Shown here one piece after another: positions 35,001 to 45,456 of a stretch of DNA of 64,000 nt. Position numbers and translations under genes: made by a program. The number at the start of each line of letters is the position of its first letter. Within the stretch, counting starts at the first letter, position 1. A model generated the notes under the pieces. That model saw only the letters and a list, made by a program, of their open reading frames with translations. It made no database searches and was not told the origin of the DNA. Where the stretch lies: positions 9,052,001 to 9,116,000 of the forward strand of contig OU612072.1 of assembly GCA_914767715.1 (NCBI GenBank), given 5' to 3'. This DNA is from Membranipora membranacea. Its lineage: Eukaryota; Bryozoa; Gymnolaemata; Cheilostomatida; Membraniporidae.

Positions 35001-37541
35001 TGGTCCATCATCAATTATTGTTTTCATATCAGTGTATTTGATAGTATCCTGGTTTGCATATGGCATTCATATATAGACTTGACTTGATATTACAGTGAGT
35101 CCACTAGCGGCCTTTACACGACACTGGGAGCCCATGAGTGGGGGGCTTCAAACGAAGGAGCTAGAACTATGCTTTCAAGTCGTATTATCATGCATCCGGG
35201 ATACAACGACAATACATTGGTTAATGACTATGCCCTGGTCAAGTTGGCTGAATCTGTGACCTTCTCTGATAATGTAAGTTCATAGGCTAAACAATCTTAT
35301 GAGTTTTTGTTTAAAGTGCTTTCTACCCGCGTACTCCTCCCAATGCATTGTTTATGTTCAGATGTATAACTGAAATATATATATATATATATAACATATA
35401 TTATATAATCTTAATATTCCTACTACAAAGCCATACATATCATCGTATTTCCCTTGTGTATTTATTACAGCCTACTGCTTCATGATTTTAGATTTCCCCT
35501 GCTTGTATGCCAACTCAAGATGAAGCTGTACAGGCTGGAGGGACAGCGATAGCTGCCGGATGGGGAAGACTATCATGTAGGCATTTTCAAAATACCAAAA
35601 TAAATGCATGTACATATACATAAACATAAACATAAACACATTTTTATATATGTATATTCATATACATAGACATATACATATACATATATATATAAATATT
35701 TATGTATACAAAGATGCATACACATATACATAAACGTTTTCATATCAATATACTTATTCACACATATAATCATACACACATATATACATTATTAACATAC
35801 ACATACACAAACATATATATATATATATAAATATATATATATTTATGTGTCTATTTATATATATGTATGTCTATATATATATGTTTGTGTATTTGTATAT
35901 CAATATGCTATATATATTTATATATTTATATATAATTATATATTCATGTATTTATGATTGTAAATGTGTATATTACCATACTATTAATAGTTTATTAATA
36001 TGTGTATATTAATATGCGATAGTGATATACACTTACATATACATTTTTAATCTAATTCTTTTTCTTATTTTAGCGGGTGGCTCTCAACCGAATAAACTGA
36101 TGCAGGTTGCGTTGAACATCTTCAGTGACGCACGGTGTAACTCAGACCTTGGATCGAGTGAATATGTTGAACCACTCATGATGTGTGCAGGAATTGATGG
36201 TGGCGGCAAGGATACATGCCAGGTAAGTCTCATTTATAAGCATGTATGTGTTTGTAATGATCTCATTCTCTTAGAAATAAAAGTGATTGTGTAGGGTGAT
36301 CTGGTAAAAAGTTTAGAGGCTTTACGATTAAGTAACTGAAATAAAATATGGTATAATTTATGGTATAAAAACATAATATTACTAACCATTTCGAAAAAAC
36401 ACTGTTAAGATAATGAATGTCATTGGCTCTAAAACATTTGGCACGAAGCTGGACTCGATATCTGATAGCATGTACGTGAGATTATATGAAATTATTTAAA
36501 TTTATTGTCGCGCCTCCCTTTTTTTTTATAGATTGAAGTTCTCAGTCCAATTAAGAGCAGTGTAGCAACATTTAAAGATATAGTTGCGCCTCCCCATATT
36601 TGGTATCATATTGAAGGTTTAAATGGCCCATGGATACAGTTTAAACTATAAGCAGCTCTAGAAAAAAAATTCTTCTCAATTTTTCCCAACCGCTACAGTT
36701 GTCCTCTCTTTAACACTCTATAACATATAAATGTGTATGCGTTGCTTGATTTTCAGAGCATGGCTATTTTGAAGTTGAGGAAAATCTTTGGAAATATGTT
36801 AATCGGCATGATATTCGCAATAGTCTTTTACCTTACCTAATATCATAAACTCAAAAGCGCTACTATCGGTTGAAAAAAGCCTCTGGACACATTTGAATTC
36901 GATTATTTGCATGATATTCGCCATATTTTTTTTATCAAAGCAAGTATCACAAATCTGGAAACGCTACTAAATCTTAAAAGACTACTCAGAGACCGAAGTA
37001 TTTTATAGTCAGGCAGGAAGTACAACTGTAGTTATGACCTTTTACAGTGAAACAACTCAAAATTATGTCTAGAGTGTGAAAATTTTCCATTCAGTCCATC
37101 TAAGAGATTTTCAAGCCGAGCTATATGGTTTTATACTATACTAAATTTGTGCAATCCTCAGTTCCAATATAGAAAATCTTGAACAAGGGTGATCACAAAT
37201 TCTGTAGCAAATAAGGTTATGTAATATAATACAAAGAAATTCAACACAAGATAATTTAAAATTATATAATTTAATATAATAAAATCCAACACAATATCGT
37301 TTAATACAATATAATTTAATATAATCCAGTTAGTGATGATTATGTCAATAGCAATATTTTCTTTGCATCACAGGGCGATAGCGGTGGTCCGCTGGTCTAC
37401 TTTAATCCACTCCTGCAGAGATACCAGCTGATTGGGGTGACCTCCTGGGGTATCGGATGTGCACAGCCAGGCAATCCAGGCGTGTACGCAAGAGTATCCG
37501 CCATGAGACAATGGATTGATGATACTATTCAGAACAATTAG
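29062..37541 (+). CDS. Secreted CUB-domain trypsin-like serine protease, 9 exons
   Basis: Exons: 29062-29137, 31815-31924, 32825-32951, 33538-33696, 34181-34409, 35096-35273, 35492-35576, 36074-36222 and 37374-37541. They total 1281 bases, giving 426 residues, with every junction in phase. Residues 1-22 form a signal peptide. A CUB domain at about 31-150 contains [10 protein letters not shown] and RRLCG. A short linker with two cysteines leads to the activation site, Lys181 before IVGG. The chymotrypsin-fold catalytic domain has TAAHC (His230), NDYALVKL (Asp278) and GDSGGP (Ser374). Asp368 occupies the position of trypsin Asp189, and SWG and PGVY supply the pocket glycines, so cleavage after Lys or Arg is predicted. 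The zymogen needs cutting at Lys181. ATTAAA at 37833-37838 is a likely poly(A) signal. CUB-serine proteases act in development, digestion or immunity; the role here is unknown. Confidence 0.93.
29745..29809 (+). repeat. Dispersed repeat (AGGATGTATCAC), copy 2
   Basis: The second member of the pair with 25404-25470, in intron 1 of the CUB protease. Confidence 0.65.
29968..30018 (+). repeat. Short GC-rich dispersed repeat, copy 4
   Basis: TAGTCTGAGCCCCCA, ACTTTTGCCC and a degenerate CGGACGACAGCC. It lies in intron 1 of the CUB protease. Confidence 0.6.
30331..30432. mobile_element. TTTGCCTGCAT-family element, copy 4
   Basis: AATCAAGTTTGATCCAATTT and ACCTGCATTC at the left; AAATGCAG and TACTTGATCTA at the right. 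This copy is more diverged than the others. It lies in intron 1 of the CUB protease. Confidence 0.65.
30487..30541 (+). repeat. Short GC-rich dispersed repeat, copy 5
   Basis: GGTCTGAGCCCTCAGAATTT, then TGCCCCCGACCGACG and a CCGGGG tail. Confidence 0.55.
31571..31706. mobile_element. TATATCTCTGATCG-family element, copy 3 (decayed)
   Basis: CATGTGATATGTGATCG at the left end and ATCAGACACATAGATG at the right are decayed versions of the family ends. The internal GGGCCCACCCCTAAATAATG and AAGTGAATTAATATACTCTC blocks match copy 1. It lies in intron 1 of the CUB protease. Confidence 0.65.
33355..33466. mobile_element. TTTGCCTGCAT-family element, copy 5
   Basis: ACCAAGGTTTGTCCATTTGC and CTGCATTAAGAGTTGCTCCC at the left; ATTGGATCAAACTTGTTCTA at the right. 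It lies 72 bases before the acceptor of exon 33538-33696. Confidence 0.7.
33987..34053. repeat. Hairpin (TAGTCTAAGTGCT family), copy 2
   Basis: TAGTCTAAGTGCTTAGACGG pairs with the complement at the right end across a 67-bp element. It lacks the internal block of the 114-bp copy at 23823-23936. It lies in intron 4 of the CUB protease. Confidence 0.8.
35577..36060. repeat. TA-rich low-complexity tract
   Basis: It almost fills intron 7 of the CUB protease with TATATA, ACATATACAT and AACATA tandem units. It creates spurious frames on both strands. Confidence 0.9.
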
Positions 37542-38755
37542 AAACAATGATTCGATAAGAAACAGTACTTTTATAATGATACTATTATCGCAGCATGCAT
37601 ACCATAATCAATGTCTGCCCCTTAATCCACAAGTAAACTTCAAATGATATAGCTACATACATCTCTATTTTCTTCAGTATTTTTAACCATGCCCCTTTGC
37701 CATTAAAAGTACTATTTTATCAAAACGTTTTGCTTTTATTTTTGATAACTTTTGCCAATTGAACTCAACATACTCTGATTTTCAAACGTAATTTCCGTGC
37801 CATACATGGTTTTATTTTCTGTATTTTTATCTATTAAAGCTATTAAAAAAAATGATATTGTCTTGGTCTGTTATTTTAATTTAGTTTAATTCAATTTCAT
37901 TTAATTTTCAGGAGATATACTATTTTCGATTCGTTGCAAATGGTGTTGATTGTAGGCCGATTGGAACAAAGCTTCTGTAAAATTAGGAATTTGTGAAATT
38001 GTAATGTATGTTTGTATGGAGAGTTTATCCCCATTAACAGCATGGGTAGTGACTGGTATTCGAAAAAGTAATCCTCGGACCTCAATCACTACGCGACCCT
38101 GCCTGTCCTACAGTAAACCGAGATAGAAGTTGATGATGGTTTTTGGAGCTGAAGATTGCTATGAAAAATCATATCATGGTGTAAAACGAATTTTAAGGTT
38201 TTTCTTTAAATTTATTCTTGTTGCTTGACTATGATCATTTTGGGTTTGAAATAGGCAATAGAGTTGTCCTCTCCTTTTCAAAGAGCAAACAACTGCTAAT
38301 CTCTTATCCGAACTATCACATATCTCTATTAATTCGAGTACAGCCACTCACACACATTAAATTTCATAACGTTGTACATTTATTCCACAATATAACTTGG
38401 CATAAGAAAGACAATGTGGGGGGGGGGGGTAGAATGTTTTATGACAGAGTGATAAAAGGTTGAATGACTAGCGGAAAAAAGGTTGTGTCAATTCTTCAGC
38501 GCTAGAATTTTTTGCCACTGGGAGGACGGGGGATTGGTCAGTAGTGCCATCAACTTAACCCCATCTCAAACACTGATTACGCTTTTTGTAAAAAAATTAC
38601 ATCACTTGAGTCATCCAACTCTAGGTGCATAAATATGACATCAGCAAGTTGGGTTTTGATATTGAATATTGAACATATAAGACTAAGGATATCTATAGTG
38701 TCCGGTTCAAGTACAGTATGTGTGTCCATAAGTCCTGAAAGTGTCAGCTGCTTGG
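37542..38755. other. Intergenic, convergent 3' ends
   Basis: It separates the 3' ends of the CUB protease (plus) and the SARAF-like gene (minus). The protease's candidate poly(A) signal is at 37833. A short poly-G tract lies near 38418-38428. No gene was seen. Confidence 0.4.
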
Positions 38756-40726
38756 TTAAGATAGATGATGATAGATATACCATACAGTTATCGCAAACAT
38801 GAAGAATCTCAATATTGCGACAGACATTGTTTCCTCAGATATCACAACAATATTGTAGCCAAGCTGAAAACAAACAATATTATATAAGATAACCTATTTA
38901 CAATATAGAATATAGCCCAGAGGAATCAATGATTGACACAAATCCTAAATACTGTCATTTTTTTTTCTCGTACACTAGGTACTATTTGACGGCCCTATTT
39001 AACAAGCGCCCTTAAGCGCAGGTAGCTTGTGTTGGTTAGTGACCCTATACCCTTGCCCACCGTTTGCCGGCTACTCTTTCTTCGATGAGGCAGAGAGGGA
39101 TATTTATACTGTGCACAAGTGCATACTAGACCTCCCGTATCTACAGGTCCTGATCCGAACAGACCTGGCAAGGATGAATAGCTTGCCAGTGCCGAATCAG
39201 AGATGAAGGCCGGCGTCCGGAACCTGGATCTTAAGATCACAAGTCCTTACCCATATATGTAATACCATTCCTAAATCTGTTTCTGATTACTTCCAAGTAG
39301 TGAGATCACCAAACCGAATCCAAAGGACAAAGAGGTTGGGCTGGGTGTAGGGGTAAACGTAACATGATACTCTTACTTTATTTTCAAATTATAGGTTTTC
39401 GTCGACCTGTTAGGTTTAATCAAACTTCCTTGTACACACATCGTACATACCTGACAGGATCCCTCGACAATATGCGTGTCGAATTCGTAGTCCCAACCCT
39501 CACAGTTTAGCGCAAACTGGCTGTATTGCTTTGGATTCCGTATTGCACTTGCGTCTTTGTATTGAACAGTACAAGACTCCTACAAATAAATTCACCAAGG
39601 GGAATTCAACTGGCCATTTCTCATGACAGAATCAGGTGGTGGCTACTATCCGAGCACATGTATGTATGACGTTAGTATGACCAATAAGAACCTACTCACC
39701 TGTATAAATTCTCCATGTATCATGAAACCATGAGGATCGGCCAATTTATCCTTGTCAATGACACAGTGAACAGACTTTAACTCATGTTCTCTGTATTTAG
39801 CCTCCCCTCTTTGTATGAGTTGAGGCAGAGGTTTACGTTTCCGGCCTTTTGTCAACTTTCCTGCTTCAAAAGTGAATAATGTGACGTCTTTGATATTTAC
39901 TCGCTCAAACCGTTCATCTAAAGGCAAGAAATTAATAAGATATTTCAGTTGTGAAAGATGACCAATGTTGTTCGCTGTGATAGCACCGTCAGGAGTGGTC
40001 TGATGGTTAAGGGTGCACATATGTGGTCTGTAAGGTCCAGGTTCAATTCCCAGCGCGGGCAGTCATTCTTAATTTGGTACTGGCGTGCCATTCATCCTAG
40101 ACAGGTCCTTGTGAAATGGAACTTAAAATACTGGAGGTCCACTATGTGTTTGCACACCTTACATGCAGTAAAAAATCCCCCTCTGCCTCTTCTATAAAAA
40201 GAGTAGCCGGACTTGAGTACCATGGGCCCCAGTGCCTGTACTCTAGAGGGGACAACCCTCTCCACAATGAAGACTTAGCACCGTTTAATACAGCTGCCAG
40301 AGACTCAATTGGAAGCCAGCACCAAAGGTTGCTATTGCCGGTCACCAGTGTGCCTTCTTAAATGAGTAAACAGTTTTATTCTTCTGCAGACACATCAATT
40401 CATGTGGAGCCATGCTTATATATTAATTAACATTCAGCAGCACTAACATACATTTTACTCGTGTCTCAGTCAACTTAAAATCTTGGTGAAGAGACCCCCA
40501 ACTCCTCAACTGGTCCTATCTAGTCCACCCTATGCTCATCATTTATGTTTTGATGACCCTGTGTAGATGGTTAATGATAACAATGTTGATAGTTGCATCG
40601 TTTTTATTTCATGTAAATTGTTAAGAACTCACTTTGACCATGTATGTGACTGCTTTCCTGTGTTGATAGCTCAAAATATGACACCAGAAAGATGCAACAA
40701 GTAACAAAGATATTATACCACAACAT
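38756..40726 (-). CDS. SARAF-like (TMEM66) single-pass membrane protein
   Basis: Four exons: 40726-40633, 39917-39700, 39579-39451 and 38863-38756. They total 549 bases, giving 182 residues in phase. SARAF is an ER membrane protein that damps store-operated calcium entry. A signal peptide covers about residues 1-20. The luminal part shows the family pattern by eye: a start like DVTLFTFEAGKLTKGR then PLPQL, later a Cys-containing block, then NCEGWDYEFDTHIVEGSC followed by LGYNI, matching the SARAF CEGY...GSCGLEYNL segment. The last exon carries one hydrophobic helix (VAILRFFMFAITVWYIY) followed by only four residues. Typical SARAF has a longer luminal segment before the membrane and a cytosolic tail, so this form is short: a divergent paralogue, an isoform or a lineage trait. 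The homology was recalled, not searched. Confidence 0.7.
38985..39245. other. Unexplained GC-richer block in a SARAF-like gene intron
   Basis: It has higher GC than its surroundings and an 81-codon minus-strand frame, without recognisable motifs or splice signals. It may be a repeat remnant; I see no second copy in the window. Confidence 0.3.
39985..40365 (+). repeat. tRNA-derived SINE
   Basis: GTCAGGAGTGGTCTGATGG carries a box A, and CAGGTTCAATTCCCAG a box B about 45 bases later. A body of about 300 bases follows, including CATGCAGTAAAAAATCCCC. It lies antisense in intron 1 of the SARAF-like gene. Its short open frames are not genes. Confidence 0.65.
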
Positions 40727-41324
40727 AGTAACTGCCACTCTAAGAATTCTGAATAAACGTGGGTCGCTTGAATGTGCAGCGATGTGTAATGAGGCTAGTA
40801 ATGTACCTATCGATCAGCAACCAAAATGTTATGGGCTATTAAGTTTGAGTTTAAAATGATGTTTCCATTTATCTATAAATTAAGTTTTTATGTTAATAGT
40901 AAAAAGCTTTCTTGTGTCTAAGGCTATTAAATTCCGCAGGGCAGTTGAGCGTTACAAAACATTGAAAACACTAAAAGTTTCTGCAAATCACTCTCCATTT
41001 ATCAAAACAAAAGTGAGGACAATCCCTAACATCAAAATCCTTATTCAGTTTGCATAATGACCACCGTAGTAATGCAGCGTTCTCTCTTCCCACACACAAT
41101 TTCCATGAGGATTTGTATCATGGTTAGGGGTGAAGACTTGTGGTTTATGAGGACTGATCATGAGCGCCAGTAATAATACTCTCACTATTCAATTCCTTTA
41201 GATACAGTGGTATCAACATTTGGGTGGTACACTCTGCACTCTTGGTGAAAACATCTTTACTGACTAATTTATATAGAGTGCAGCCAGTATCAGTACAGTA
41301 TGTAACTTGTGTCTTGGTTGTGTT

Positions 41325-41549
41325 CAGGGCTGTAGAGAAAGAAATTGTAGGTGAGGCAAAAGTCCGAGGCGAGCCCAAAGCATCAACAGTAACTTCCTCC
41401 CCAAGCAATTAAAGCCATATAATAAGCAAATAAAGGCCCAGAGACTCTGATTCTGACATTGATTATTCAACAAGAGAGTTTTTAGGTCACTGTATTTAGC
41501 CTTTTAGGGGAGACAGTACCCCCCTGCCTCACCTAGAACTACGGCCCTG
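41325..41549. mobile_element. CAGGGCCGTAG-ended element, copy 1
   Basis: It begins CAGGGCTGTAG and ends CTACGGCCCTG, inverted repeats of 11 bp with one mismatch. Internally it matches 46078-46312 (CTTCCTCCCCAAGCAATTAA against the related block there). CAGGG ends are common in hAT elements; a clear 8-bp duplication was not seen. Confidence 0.65.
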
Positions 41550-41550
41550 G

Positions 41551-41592
41551 TCTAAGCGCTCAGATGGCTGCAATGTGAGTCTGTGGCATTAC
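41551..41592 (+). repeat. TAGTCTAAGTGCT-family fragment, copy 3
   Basis: TCTAAGCGCTCAGATGGCTG followed by CAATG, then GTGGCATTACAT, matches the left arm of the hairpin at 23823-23936. The right arm is missing. Confidence 0.55.
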
Positions 41593-42243
41593 ATATTTGA
41601 ACACTTTAAATGTGTGTTTGGTAAAATGTCGGTGTACTTAGGATCATAGCCCATTTGGCTTTGAAGAATGATATATTATTCCATATGCATGTTACTTAGA
41701 AATTTCAAAATGATTACAACACAATGCCATTACCAAATGAATATATTATCGTTTTTAGCCTTGTAGTGCATTGCATAGTTGTGTCGAACTGGAATGAGAA
41801 TAGTTGAACGATAGACTGTGGTTTGCACACCGAATTGTTTTTAATTTCTAAATGGGAAAAAGCGTTTTAGATTATCTGTGAATTTCAGCATGGATAAAAT
41901 CACATTATTATTGACGTAAAACCTAATCATAGACAACTATTTTTATAATGAGCTAACAAGTCGCAAGAGACTTTCAGTGTTACCATGAAGACTCCAATTT
42001 AAAATTCAAATTTTATCACTGTCGCCATGAGGAATGATAAATAAATGACATCATTATTCCATAGGTAAGCTTGTTGTGAAACAAATTACTGCATCTAATT
42101 TGTAAATCACCCTGGAGACTGAAATATTTTATTCTGATATTCACAGTTTTGCCATGCTAAATTTCACAATTCAGTTAGTCATTTGCTGTTCATGAAACAA
42201 GGACTCCAAATTATTCTGTGAGACAGTGGTAAAATAGACCAAG

Positions 42244-44663
42244 ATGAAAGCTTTGACAACTCTTCTTGTTATTTTAGTAGTATTTACGCTGACTTTCCAG
42301 CATGCTGCCGACGCATCCAGTGATCTGTTACAGGAGTTGAAGCGCCTTCTGGAAGACCTTGGCGACAAGACATGCACCAAGTACTACGGAGACATTGTAA
42401 GTAGCGCATGAATAACTATATCTCAGAAAAGGTACCTACAATTTTGAATTTGATTTGGATGAAAATGGGCTAACCAAAATCATGTTTTGTAGCTATATGA
42501 TATCTACGGAAAACTTGCCAATTAGGGGTCCAAGTATTTTCTTTTTCTATACTTTATGAGTTTTGGTGTATTCATTTCAATACAACGAACTTAGTAAATA
42601 GGATGGATTTATAAGAAATGGCAATTGATAAACTTCAAACTTCAAATTTAAACCTTAAAACTTTTGATCAAGAATTCATTGGCTTTAAATTACAAGTGGG
42701 CAGATCGCTAAGACTAGCTCAGGTTGGAGTTAGAGATGATGCAATGCATAAGCTATCTAAAATATTTTTCCCTACTTTTATTGATTTCTTTTTCTTTGCT
42801 GATAAAATTTGTAACATGGGATATGAATCATATAAAGCATGCCTTACAAATTAATAAAAATAAAAAAATACTTAAAAAAAAGAGATTGGAAAAAACAACT
42901 TGCGACAAAAAAGAATCAGAAAATATTTTTTCTAGACCACATATTTACCGTACAGGCTGTTTTATCTTCATAGTGTGAGAGCGAGGATGATTGCTGTGAG
43001 GGGACCTGTCGGTATCTAAGGTGTGTCAAGGTTACGCCCTCAAGATGTACGTCAGAAGGAAGAAAAGTGAGTCTATATTATGTAATGTGAAAATCATAGA
43101 ATTTCACATAAAAACCATTCGTCCCTACAAGGTCATAAAAAAATTGAAAACACTATGCACGTTTAAATTTTCAATTTGGAATTAGGCAGGTCATAAATTA
43201 ATTAAAAACTTCATACTCAAGTTGACTTTCCATTTGAATAGGCATAATGAGAGCATTACGGGAACACTGGCTGGTTACTTAACGGCTTCAACAATGATTG
43301 GAAATTGAGCTTGAGTGTTAAAACTCATATTTTTATGTATGAAGAGAGAAGTACAATTTTGGGACTGACCATACATGCTTAAGAAATAAAAATCCCTCCT
43401 GATAAGTCCCCATTTATAGACACAAAAGTAGTTATTTTAGACATGGCATCAATTTCAGCTGTGAAGAGGGCTTTGTCATAATTATTTTAGTTGCGACATT
43501 GAATCACTCAGCAGTGATAATGAATTTGATGTTACCATAGATTTGGTGTCTGGATTGCAGGTTCCATATTGATAGCATAATTAATCTTGACTGCATAACA
43601 GGTTTGAAGCTTGTTATAATATTAGCAGTTGTTTCTTTTTTTTTGGTATATGAAACTGTCAAAGCGAAACCAACTTTTATCAACACTAGAATGTGGGTCA
43701 ATCTCTTCAATTTTTTTTCCGCTGGATTTATTCCCTGATTGCTTGTGACCTATGACGGCTTGCAACTATATTCATCATATTGTGTGGAAAATGCAGCAGG
43801 GCCAAACTTTTGTATGGTTGTCTTGTATGTAATTTTTGTTGTATTACATCATATCCCCTTAACACGTCTCGCCAGTGAGCGTCAGCAGCAAAGCCTGACA
43901 TTGATACACTGTAACTTCAGTCCTAATTAACCAATGGTCAGTCCTAATAAACGGTTTTAAGCTAGCTAGCTTAAAACGACTCTGATCATTTCAAAACTAC
44001 AGAAGGACCAAAGCAATATTTAGTCTAGCAGCTGGGACTGTAGTAGTTATGCAATATTTTTACACTGAAATCATTCAAAACTCTTCCGGTTAAAATTGTG
44101 TGTAGCTACAGAAATTTCCCCCTTTTTTTCAAATTCTTCTGCTGTACCAGCGCAATATGCTACCATCTGTATCTTCTTTAGAAAACTGTAAATGTTAATG
44201 GAATAAGTCATGTACTAATTGTAAAATTGTCGGGACACTGAATATATATTTATTTTTAACTTATGTGGGGATAATCAGTAATTAAAGATATTTATTTGAT
44301 GGAAGGTTTAAGAGTGAATTTTTTCGGCTGTTACCGTGCATCTCCCATCAAATCAGGAAATCTTAATTGTGTCTCCCCACAAATTTTACATGGTTGTGAT
44401 GACAACAATTGGTGTCGGACAAACATTGCATAAAAATGCAATTATAACCGGTTCTCACATTCAATAACGATATACAACATTCTAATCTTGAATAACAAAC
44501 ATTGAAGGTCTATACTATGCAATTTAGTTGTTTGTCGAATATATAATTATTGTTGTTTCAGTGCCGGAATCAAAGTGATTGTCGATGCGGTTCTTGCTTG
44601 AAGAGTGACACAGCAGCGAGATATGGTACATGCACCACTCGAAGATACAGTGATTCTGTGTGA
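42244..44663 (+). CDS. Secreted 12-cysteine knottin-like peptide
   Basis: Three exons: 42244-42396, 42974-43066 and 44562-44663. Both introns are phase 0, and the product is 115 residues. A signal peptide (about residues 1-24) precedes an acidic and leucine-rich stretch that may be a propeptide, and then a mature cysteine-rich region. From the last residues of exon 1 through exon 2 the spacing is C-x7-C-x5-CC-x3-C-x4-C-x7-C. This contains the six-cysteine inhibitor cystine knot signature with the adjacent CC pair. Exon 3 adds five more cysteines in a second motif (SDCRCGSC), for 12 in all. ICK folds occur in protease inhibitors, antimicrobial peptides, neuropeptide-like ligands and venom peptides, and colipase/Dickkopf-like folds have similar spacing. 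Neither target nor toxicity can be inferred. AATAAA at 45142-45147 is a possible poly(A) signal. Confidence 0.8.
44264..44381. repeat. Imperfect inverted repeat
   Basis: TGTGGGGATAATCAG...TTATTTGATGG pairs loosely with CCATCAAATCAGG...GTCTCCCCACA. The arms are about 38 bases long at roughly 70 percent. It lies in intron 2 of the knottin-like gene. Confidence 0.5.
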
Positions 44664-45456
44664 TTGTAAATGTTCCAAAGACTGTTCTATCGAGATCCTA
44701 AAGACGCCATATTTAAAACCAGCAACGATTTTAATCCTTCTTTTTCAGTCCAGTATGTACAGTTGAATTAATCTTTTGCTTACAAATTTTTTATCTTGGA
44801 TAATAATTGATCTTCTAACAACTTGCCACATGTCATTGAATTTGAAAGACTAAACATAGCATGATTCACATTTCGTTGCTAGCATTCCTCACTCCCTCTG
44901 TTCTGCCTTATTGGTTAAACGAGAAAACGTAACAAAAGCAAATTATGCTTAATTAAGTTTATTACTTCCTTCATATCCATACCACAATAGTATTAAATAT
45001 TATCCGGACTAGAAAATATTTCAGTTTTCATGAATTTTACTGTTAAACACTATTATTTCCTCTTCACTACAAACAGGTTCAATGTTGCACTTGTCACACA
45101 TTTTTTTATATGTATTCTGCCCTCGATATGCTTGATCAGTGAATAAAGTTGATAAACAACAAATAATAAATTCTATGAAATTCACTTTTGATTTTATAAA
45201 GCTCTCGACTCAACGTGAACTATGTTCAAATAAAAATGCGTTGGCATCTTTGCTGCTGTGCATAGGCCTTGCAAGGCTAGGTCACATATACTTGTATTTT
45301 GACTATTGGTTTTATAGTGCAATAGATATACCTGGCATAGCAACTATAATTAAAACTGATAACTGCCAAACTAAGCATATGACTTTTCCCATAGGCTGTT
45401 TAATGTAAGTATTGAAACAAGGATCATTTCACTGTTAACTATCCAGCACACAAATC
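44664..45456. other. Short intergenic gap between knottin and Kunitz genes
   Basis: It holds the knottin gene's 3' region with AATAAA at 45142-45147. A frame at 45139-45408 has two hydrophobic stretches but no start context or splice support, and overlaps the expected 3' untranslated and promoter region, so it is not called. Confidence 0.4.

Larger units (their letters stand above)
40727..42243. other. Intergenic between SARAF-like and knottin genes
   Basis: No gene seen. It contains the hAT-like element at 41325-41549 and a piece of the TAGTCTAAGTGCT repeat. The two flanking genes are transcribed away from each other, so both promoters lie here; I could not pick out a TATA box. Confidence 0.4.

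Noticed and set aside
35573-35779. Frame rich in Tyr, Cys and Val
   Set aside because: Low-complexity TA tract translation.
39646-40020. 124-residue frame as a complete gene
   Set aside because: Only 39700-39917 is exon; the ends are intron, as shown by splice sites joining it to the SARAF-like gene.
39958-40361. Plus-strand frames in the SARAF-like gene intron
   Set aside because: They fall in a tRNA-derived SINE.
45139-45408. 89-residue frame with hydrophobic stretches
   Set aside because: It overlaps the knottin gene's poly(A) signal and has no signal-peptide or splice support.
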